From Combretum micranthum (taxonomy: Eukaryota; Streptophyta; Magnoliopsida; Myrtales; Combretaceae), in contig JAMXBD010000368.1 of assembly GCA_024138025.1 (NCBI GenBank), positions 124,001-188,000 of the forward strand: a stretch of 64,000 bases of DNA, given 5' to 3'. Positions 56,354 through 64,000 of this stretch are shown here, one piece after another (within the stretch, counting starts at the first letter, position 1; each line of letters begins with the position of its first letter). Under the pieces are notes generated by a model that ran no database searches, had not been told where the DNA came from, and worked only from the letters and a program-made list of their open reading frames with translations. The position numbers were made by a program, and so were the translations under genes.

Positions 56354-56795
56354 TGACACGGTATGAAAGCATAAGCATAAATCAACTCCTCGGATGATTT
56401 CTAAAACGCACAAACAATTGCAAACACACAATCTCCAAAAGAAATTCTCTCAATTGTATTTGAAAAGTGTATAAATATGAGTTATCTTAATCAAAACCCT
56501 AAAAGGCTATTTATAGTCTCAACACAAAGGAAAATAAAATATAAACAAATTAGAGTCGAGCATATTCATTGCTGCCTCAAAATTGTCAGCTTTTAGCATT
56601 ATAATACGACAGCTTTGATTCTATGCCGACAGCCTTTAATGTACACTGGTCGTGCATGAGCCACTTTGAAGACAGCTGTAGATTTTCATCGCTCTCAACT
56701 TTCATTCTAGGCTGGCACAATATCAACGGCCTTCCAATCAACGCTGGCGGCTTAAGTCTTGAAGGTCGGCGGCTTGTGCCAGCTTTGGCTGGACA
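56354..56795 (-). repeat. 5' LTR of Ty3/gypsy element (right end)
   Basis: Partner of 51588-52014. Its inner edge is 3 bases from the primer-binding site. It contains the GC-richer tract 56600-56790 ('acgctggcggctta', 'gtcggcggctt', 'atgccgacagcc'), less eroded than in the left LTR. The outer right end is not exact. Confidence 0.75.
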
Positions 56796-56799
56796 TGCT

Positions 56800-57900
56800 G
56801 TTGCATTAGAACTGCACTCCAGTTTTCCAAGTAAACTCATTTGTCTGAAACTCGAAATCTTGCTCTACTTTCCAATAAAACCAAAAAGAGGATTGACTTG
56901 GATAGAAACGAGAAAGAGAGAGAAAAGTGGAGAGATAATAAGACTAGAAAGTTACTTTTAATATCATTTTATAATTGTGGCCCTATTGCAGGGACAGGGA
57001 CAATGCCGCTTCAACACATGATGGGTCTCTACAATAGAATAATCTTTTACAAAATAATGAAAAATAAAAGACCCATTCTTATGTTTTTGTATAAGGGGAA
57101 AAGTTTTCTAGAAGTTATGACAATATTTTAGAATGCAATTGCTAGAATCTCGTTCTTGTGATAAGACAATTTAAAAAGCAATTACAAAAAATTGCAAATT
57201 ATCTTGTGAATTTTCATCAAAACTTCACAATCGGCACCTCCCACCACAACGTACACTTTCTGTTATAAAGAAAGGTGGATGTTGTAAATTATTTTCTTGA
57301 ATTTTTATCTATATGCTGATTTATTTTCAAATTTTCATCAATATATATTTACTTTTCTTCTCTCAAAACTTTGAAAGTACATATAAAAAATATTAATTGT
57401 CTTTAATTATGTAAAATGTTGGAAATTTATAAAATCCAAAAAGTGCTCTTGAAAAGTTAAGAGATAAATCTATACTTAGCTAAATATTCTAAATGTTGTG
57501 AGTGTACCATAAATTATGGTCGTATGGACTATAAATTCTTAATCCACAATTTCATCTCCTTATAACTTTTAAAATTATACATACATATCCGTCAACCATG
57601 AATAAAGATATCTAATTGTCATAGTTATTATCTTGTCAGTCATGGTTCGTGAATTCTTGCATCAATTTAGAATTTATTATATTGAATTTGAAAATTTTCA
57701 AAAATAAAAATGATAAGACAATATATTTTGTGGTTTATGGATGACATAATTAATTAATTGTTTAGCCCATGCATGCATTTGCAATAATTCATAGCTATTT
57801 AACTTCACTGTCCTCCTTTGAAATCATGCAACAACATTATACAATACTTTGGATAAAAATGATTTGCTTAAGCTCATGAAAAATCAAATATCAATTCAAA
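56800..57900. other. AT-rich non-coding DNA
   Basis: No gene or clear repeat is visible. Confidence 0.45.
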
Positions 57901-57909
57901 ACTTTTTAC

Positions 57910-59170
57910 TCCCAGAAACCTTCTGACTAACTCTCTGATTAATAAAATATAAGTGAGTTACTCTCTGATCAACCTTCTGAGCTTATACAGTTATGAGCAA
58001 TAAATAAAATTGCACGAATTTAAAGAGAGATAAGGGAATAGAGAGTGCAAAGTCGAATTATAGAGGTTCCGCCTTGAGTTTCAATCCTCTCTTCCAGCTC
58101 CAAGCCAGGGTCCCAGTATTCCATACCAATTGTGTTCCACTATCCAATCAAATTAATAAAAATTACAAGAAGTTCTTGCCAATTCTCTTTTGCTACAATT
58201 CACTTAGCTTGATTCTCCTAATCAATCAATCAACTAAGCCTACTTATAACTCTCAACTCACACTAAAAGGTAAAATCAAATCAAGAGGAATAAAAATAAG
58301 TTTCCTCAAAGAATTCGTTCAAGTAAATTTGATAATAGACTATGAAGTTTTTGTTCACGAAACAAAATCTTGATCACTGTTGCAAGTAATTGTCCCATAG
58401 TTTTATCTTGTATATTGTCTTTTTCCAATTACTCTAACGGCTAGAAGAAGAGATGGATAAGCTTGTCCCAGATTTTTGTGCGTGAAATCTGCTAGAAATT
58501 CTCACAACATCAGCTTGTGTTTATCATACTATTGACTCACTTTGAATTTTTTGAATTCTTGAGGTAATCTTCGAAATCCCAGCTTCAAAAGTTAAATCAA
58601 ATATCTAATATCTTGTGTGTTTATCTTATACTGAAAATTCGGGCTCGAATTTATCCATAGTTGTACAATTTCATTGTTGGTACTGTTCATGCTTTATCAC
58701 GCTTTCACGTTCTTTGTATTTTTCAAAAAATCTCTGGACACATTCCATAAAAACTGAATTGTGTTTTGTAAGTACTTCATATTATGCACACTAACTTTCT
58801 CCTCAAATGTAATTTGTTGTGTAAATTGGAATTCAAATCTGAGCCGTCCTTCTTCAACAGTGTGTTTATGAACTTCAAAAAGAACATGTGTTGAATTTTA
58901 ATCCCTGTGGATTTTGAACCGACTTTGTGGAACACATTGAGTATAATACCCAAATTATACTCAACATTGGAGCTAGGTCTTCATAAATTAAATCTGAGTT
59001 GGAAAACATGTGATTCTAATATAATTCATTAACCTTCTGATGTTTCCTCTGATGAATAAAAAATACTTGCAATTCTCATTGGAACCTTCTGAGTAATCTT
59101 CTGATATACAAATTTTGTTCAATGTAAAATTTTCAATCTTCTGATATACTTTCAGATATAATTTTATCTC
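57910..59170. repeat. Probable LTR-type repeat bounded by CTTCTGA clusters
   Basis: Clusters of 'ccttctga' or 'tcttctgatata' lie at 57915-57985 and 59030-59160. Between them is a phrase, 'tatagaggttccgcc' (about 58058), of a kind that recurs in plant copia/gypsy LTRs. No coding domain is visible. The 99-codon frame at 58074 lies across this phrase and is not called. Confidence 0.3.
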
Positions 59171-59329
59171 ATTAACATCTAAGATTGCATACTAAATAAA
59201 ATATGTAAGAAATCATTTAATTCTTTTTGTTATCATCAAAATCATCTTTAGAGAGAAATCAACATTACATCAATTTAAGTAGCCAATAAACAATTATTAC
59301 GCTTTTTTGTTTTGATTGTAAAAATTCCA

Positions 59330-59625
59330 ACAAAGCTTGCCCTTTAGCACTTCTCCCCATAAGCTAAGATAACATCGTCCTAACAGAAAGCAAGCAACTG
59401 TGTATAATGGAAACTGCACATTGCGATAATCAAAACAAGACGTTACTGGAGCAAGCCGTAACAAATCTTCAAAATGTTTATACGTTGCACAATAAAAATC
59501 ATGCGTCCAACCGAATTCATCCATCCAGGCAGTCCGAGATCGCTTTGCTACCGTGCAAACCGAGGCAGCAACTGGTGGCTTGCTGCGTGCGTAAGTTCAC
59601 AGCGAGGAACGCTATTGACGACAAT
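59330..59625 (+). pseudogene. Broken second CRK, exon 1 fragment
   Basis: The stretch 59363-59615 matches 26065-26310 of the CRK gene at DNA level ('catcgtcctaac..aaagcaagcaa', 'gacgtta(c/g)tgg(g)gcaagccgt', 'atgcgtccaac', 'ctgcaaaccgaggca'). It covers the end of the first DUF26 domain and the start of the second, with small deletions and broken frames. The first Cys cluster and the second C-x8-C-x2-C are missing. Confidence 0.8.
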
Positions 59626-60287
59626 GATTCCGACACGATTTTATAATTGCAATAAATATGATGATTGAAGAATGAAAGTTTGGAGGTGAAGGTAAATTAC
59701 TTCTAAAAGAAAAGGTTCGGAAATTTATTTTATTTATTAGGGAATAAAAATTTGGATGGTTCTTTCATAAAACTAAATAAAATAAAATATAAATAAGTCC
59801 AATTGATAAAAATTAATTGGGAATTTATTTTCAAAAGAAGAGTATAAATATATGTATATAAAATTTACTTTTTTTTAATATCTTATTTTGATAAAAATAC
59901 CTTTTGAAATACCATACTTAGATCCACACACCACATGAAAATTGAGATTTATAGATGAAATTTTTATTTCTGAACATTGTTTTCTATTACAAAAACCATC
60001 ATCACAAATTCTACTTGTAGAAATATAACTTATTTTACTAGTTTTTTATTGCAAAATTTTTGTCTTTTTATTATTTTTTTTCTTTGCCATCTTAAATTTC
60101 ATTTTTAAAAGACAATTTTCTTAGAGTGACAATATCACATATACTGAAAACTATGGTATTGTTAGAGGAGTTATGACTTGATAGGCCGCAACTTTCAATA
60201 GACTCAATGTGAAATTACACAATATTGCTCCTAAATTGAAGGTTTTCGGCTTTAAAATATATATATATATATATATAATATTTATAT

Positions 60288-60592
60288 GAGTAAATTACAC
60301 TAGATGGTCCCAACCTTGAAGAGTAAATTCATTTGTCGTCTCAACATTTCAAGTAGTTCAAAAAGATTCCATCGTTTGGAGAAGTGGATCAATTGAGGTC
60401 TCCATCGACACATGTCAGTGGGAGAAGCATCTTTTAAGTTTAAATTAAATATTTATCCCATTGACACGTATTAATGGAGACCTTAATTGATCTACTTCTC
60501 TAAATATTGGGACCTTTTAAAATTATTCGAAACATTAGGAACTCAAATAAACCTATCATCAAACATTAAGACATTTTTGTGTAATTTATCCA
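60288..60592. mobile_element. Fold-back MITE, family with terminus GGGTAAATTACAC, copy 2
   Basis: Ends are gagtaaattacac and gtgtaatttatcc. Arms of about 130 bp are inverted repeats, for example 'gagaagtggatcaattgaggtctccat' against the reverse complement of 'atggagaccttaattgatctacttctc'. Same family as 42888-43178. It lies in what was intron 1 of the second CRK. Confidence 0.85.
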
Positions 60593-60662
60593 ATTTTGTA
60601 TGCATATGAAAAGACTATCAGTAGTGATATAAAACCAATATTGTGCAATTTTTGCTTTGGAG

Positions 60663-60782
60663 ATAGCAAGAGTAACACAAGTAAAACAATAACCTTAACA
60701 GTTGCACCAATCGTTGTGGCGGTAATACTCATCGTCATCTTCATCATGGCTTTCTTGAAACGAAAATCATCACCGTTCGAGA
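60663..60782 (+). pseudogene. Second CRK, transmembrane exon (exon 2)
   Basis: This 120-bp exon has acceptor ..ggag and donor gtaagt, phase 1 at both ends, and an open frame. It encodes Ser/Thr/Asn-rich residues, a 20-odd residue Val/Ile/Leu/Phe membrane span, and a Lys-Arg-Lys stop-transfer. It matches exon 2 of the first CRK. No kinase exons follow before the MULE at 61394; they may lie beyond the window or be lost. Confidence 0.8.
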
Positions 60783-60784
60783 GT

Positions 60785-61390
60785 AAGTAACTTTTTGACA
60801 TACCAATTTTGGAATTTCTTATAATTAATTATAGCATAGGAAGAAGACATGGAAATTATTTCAGTGAACCTATTCACAATGCTATTTTACATAACTATTT
60901 GACTTTCTCATCTCTATGGTTCATAGTCATTAATGATAACATTGACTATACACAATATTGTTTAATTAGAAATCCATCGTATTTGAATTATGTGATGTTA
61001 AATAATAAGAGAAATCATCATCATCATAAATAAATTATATATATATATAACACAAAATAATGCAAGTGCATTTGACAAAGAGAAGGAAAAAAAAAAAAAG
61101 AAATTTTGACACAACGAAAGATGTAGGAAAATTATCACATCTCGTTGATTTGCTTACAAATATCAAAATGCAATCTTCAATTGCCTATCAATTCTGCATA
61201 TACTTAGGAAAATGACATCAAAATTCCAAAACAATAAAGTAATTCGAAGTTTTGGAAAAATAGAGCAAAGATAGTTGCTCTTTGTCCCAGGGCATATATT
61301 TTTTTGCAAGCTTGAAGTTGCTAAAGATAGAACTCAACAAAAAAAAAAAAAAGGTTAAAAATAGCGTAAAACCTACAAACATAAAGCAAA
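60785..61390. other. Non-coding DNA between CRK remnant and MULE
   Basis: It includes a (TA)n run near 61035-61048 and A-runs near 61088 and 61340. No gene is visible. Confidence 0.45.
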
Positions 61391-61393
61391 TAA

Positions 61394-64000
61394 GGGGGTT
61401 AGTTTCACCCATGGTACCTGAACTTTTTAAATATAACATAAATGTACCTAAACAAACTTTTTTCATAGAAAAATACCTAAACTTTTTCTCACTATCAGCA
61501 AAAGTAATTTTGGCCTGATACCGGCCATTTCTCCGACGAATTTATGATGTGTCAGATTTATCTATCCTACGTGTGCCTTTCTCTCTCCTACTAAGATTAC
61601 TTGTCTTTCTCTCTCTCTTATTTTAACAATATCGTTGTTTGTACTCTACTAGTAAAATTTCTGACATCTTCTCTTTTTTAAGTTCCCGATTGTTCATCTT
61701 GTCCCTACCTCCATGTTTTTACCTTTTACCATAAGATCACTGTATGAAAAACCTTGCTTTCTCCTCCGTACGATCACAATTGCTGTATAGCCGTTGGATT
61801 TTGATAGAGTGGAAGAGATGGTGGTGGTCCCAGTTATGAGAAATTACAATGGTTGTCCACCTAAATACGGTAAGATAACATGTAAAGACTGCTGCTTTTA
61901 TGTTGCATTGTTCTAGAAAGCGTTAGGGTTTTGTCTATATTTGAATAGCAAAGTGTTCGTTTTAGTAAGTATGGGTATGTCGATGTTATCGCCTAAAATT
62001 TTTTATTTCTATAAATGTCTTGTTCTTTTTTTTTTTTTTTACTTTTGTTTGTATTTGTTATATTTAAATGTGAATTGGAGTTGGGTTTATGGTTGTAAAG
62101 GAATGGTTCTTCTCTGCATATCTCTGTTTTCAGAAGCAGGGGATGGGTATTTTTCCGTTGTATTGCATTTTAATGGGCATTTTGGTGAATGGTCTTACAT
62201 TGATGGGGATGTTGAAGTTTTCGACTGGTGTCATATGGACACAATGAGTATGGTATGCTTAGATAAGTGGGTACAAAGACTGGGGGTAGATGGCATCGTT
62301 ATGTACTACAGGAGATTACATGGTAAGGACTTTAAAGATGGCACTCAAGAAATGGGCAATGAATCCGATGTGCTTCGTATGTGTGTTGAAGTGGACGAAA
62401 ATAGGGTTGTAGATGTGTATGTTAGACACATAAGTGAGGAGGATTATGCACAATTGCAGACCCCAAAAAAGAAAAGGTGTAATGTCATCATAGAAGAAAT
62501 TGGAGTCGAACCTGAAGAAAGAACAAGTCCTCCTGTGAATCATGGTGTCAATAATGTCATGGATGAGGAGTTTGGTTGTCATAAGTCTAAACCTATATCA
62601 CAGACTACAAGGTACTCACACCTAGCTTTAGGGCAAGGGAAATCTTGTTTAGCAATGATGGCAACAGTTCACATGTGGCAAATGTAGATGTAAATGATGT
62701 TTTCATGACCTCACCTGAGGAGTATGGAGATTTTCTCAACCAAATAATGGAGGAATGTAACCCAGCTGTGGGTGTGGTTGATGCTAATCATTCTTCTCCA
62801 CCTAAGACAATCAAAACATGATGCCTGCTGAGTACACTGGTCAATCAGGTAATGAAGATGAAATTCATGACATGACATTGAAGGATGGGGACAGTGATCA
62901 ATGTGATGGAGACTCTGATGAAGCTAAAGAAGATGGTCAGGAGGACTTGTAGAGTCGGACTATGATATACCAGATGGAGATGATGATTATCAGGAAGGCA
63001 TAGGTTGTGATAAGGGACAGAATAACATGGGTAGACCAAAGGCAACCGACAACTTGGTTGGGTCATCATCAAAGGTGTTGGTTGATGAGCATAATAGTGA
63101 CTATGCCCTATCAAATGACTTGCACTCAGCCGAAGACAGTGATGGGCCTGAAAAAATCCATTATCCTGAGTTTTGATATGATAGAGACTGTATGAACCCA
63201 AATTTGGTTATTGGGCTTCAATTCAGTTCATTTGAACAATTCAAAAAGCCTGTAGAAATTGGTCCATTAAAAATAGATTTCAAGTGTACTTTCCAGTGAA
63301 TGACAAGAGAAGATGTGTGTGTAAATGCTACACTGATGGTTGTCCTTTCAGAATTTATGCCAGTAGAGGTCAGAAGCTGATCCAACCATTCAAATCAAGA
63401 CAGCTCACTTTGAACACACCTGTGGTAAGGTCTTCAAAAACTTCCATGTGACATCTAAGTGGCTTGCTACTAGATATCTAGAGAGATTTAGGGCAGATCC
63501 GTCCTGGAGCATTGCTGGGTTTATAGCTGCTGTTAAGGAAGACACTGGCTTCTCCATTGGGCATATGAAGGCTTGGAGATCAAAAAACAAAGCAATGAAG
63601 ATTGTGGATGGTGATGAGAAAGCTCAGTATGCCAAACTTCGAAGTTATGCTTTGGAATTAATGAAGAAGAATACAGGCACCACAGTCATAGTATCTGCAG
63701 ATTTAGGGATTTTCAGGGTGTTTATGTATGCCTTGGTCCACTAAAAGAGGCTTTCAAGAGTGGGTGTAGGCCTCTTATCAGTGTAGATGGAACCTTCTTG
63801 AAAGGCCTGTATGGTGGACAGCTATTATGTGCTGTGGGGATTGATCCAAATGATTGCATATTCCCTATTGCATATGCTGTGGTTCAAGTAGAAAAAAAGA
63901 AAATTGGAAGTGGTTCCTAGAGTTGTTAGGAGAAGATCTTGGCATAACAAACGGCCAACACATCAGCTTCATGTCAGATCGACAAAAGGTTTCATCTTTT
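61394..64000 (+). mobile_element. Mutator-like transposable element (MULE), 5' part, cut by window edge
   Basis: The left terminus is ggggg-ttagtttcacccatggtacctgaacttt, followed by a second 'tacctaaac' phrase. This terminal-repeat style matches the MITEs at 43584 and 35820. A 5' leader of about 700 bp precedes the transposase gene. The right terminus and target duplication are outside the window. Confidence 0.7.
62134..64000 (+). pseudogene. MULE transposase (MuDR-type), frame-broken and incomplete
   Basis: This enzyme would excise and reinsert the element. The first visible exon probably starts at 62134 after the acceptor ttttcag. Domains in order: PB1-like N-terminal domain (62140-62450, with Val-Leu-His-Phe-Asn-Gly and Tyr-Val-Arg-His), an acidic linker (62600-63170), the MuDR-type zinc-binding domain (63215-63440, with Cys-x-Cys..Cys and His-x-Cys), then the MULE catalytic domain (63770-64000). 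In the last, Val-Asp-Gly-Thr-Phe-Leu-Lys-Gly holds the first catalytic Asp and Ser-Asp-Arg-Gln-Lys the second; the third acidic residue lies beyond the edge. Frame breaks near 62649, 62815, 62949, 63245, 63375, 63712 and 63895 each fit one missing base; one true stop (TGA, 63174) is also present. Confidence 0.85.

Larger units (their letters stand above)
51588..56795 (-). mobile_element. Decayed Ty3/gypsy chromovirus-type LTR retrotransposon
   Basis: On the - strand the order is LTR, primer-binding site (tggtattagagc, 56339-56350, initiator-Met type), gag, protease, reverse transcriptase, RNase H, integrase, LTR, the Ty3/gypsy order. The polyprotein resembles plant chromoviruses of the CRM/Galadriel/Reina group. 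It is clearly dead: many stop codons and changed catalytic residues, most of them G-to-A or C-to-T on the coding strand. The target-site duplication is not clear (gaaca on the left; the right end is uncertain, about 56780-56800). Confidence 0.85.

Noticed and set aside
58074..58373. 99-codon ORF
   Set aside because: It lies across a phrase typical of LTR-type repeats and has no recognisable domain.

Overview
The window is nuclear DNA of a flowering plant, very probably a eudicot. It is strongly AT-rich, gene-poor and full of decayed transposable elements. The one well-supported host gene has the intron layout and domain order of a plant cysteine-rich receptor-like kinase (CRK). The species cannot be told from the sequence.

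Layout. 1-9.1 kb: an orphan promoter-like stretch with a 20-codon secretory-leader ORF, then layers of degenerate LTR-like repeats and an 80-90 bp tandem repeat. 9.1-12.2 kb: a complete non-autonomous LTR retrotransposon with 431/442 bp LTRs, a GATTA target-site duplication and a decayed gag region, inserted into an older repeat. 12.9-21.4 kb: two more copies of that older repeat family, a fold-back MITE, a SINE-like tRNA head and a short coding-like remnant. 21.9-25.8 kb: non-coding DNA upstream of the CRK. 25.8-31.2 kb: the seven-exon CRK gene on the + strand, with three single-base frame breaks in its ectodomain and transmembrane exons and an intact kinase part. 31.2-51.5 kb: repeats, fold-back MITEs, microsatellites and motif arrays. 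51.6-56.8 kb: a dead Ty3/gypsy chromovirus on the - strand. 59.3-60.8 kb: two exons of a second, broken CRK. 61.4 kb to the right edge: the 5' part of a Mutator-like transposon (MULE) with PB1-like, MuDR-type and transposase domains, cut by the window edge.

The CRK is the only candidate functional protein-coding gene. CRKs are plasma-membrane receptor kinases; the two C-x8-C-x2-C ectodomain signatures, transmembrane exon and kinase exons are all visible. The broken copy about 34 kb downstream shows that this was a small tandem CRK cluster later disrupted by MITE and MULE insertions.

The observations most worth a second look are: (i) almost every frame break in the CRK and the MULE fits one missing base, usually in a short homopolymer, which raises the question of base-level assembly error; (ii) separate LTR-like repeats each carry their own array of a short GC-richer motif, including an exact 20-bp x 4 array; (iii) the fold-back MITEs share terminal sequence with the MULE. 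I did not find a clearly new biological system. All similarity statements come from reading the sequence by eye, with no database search.
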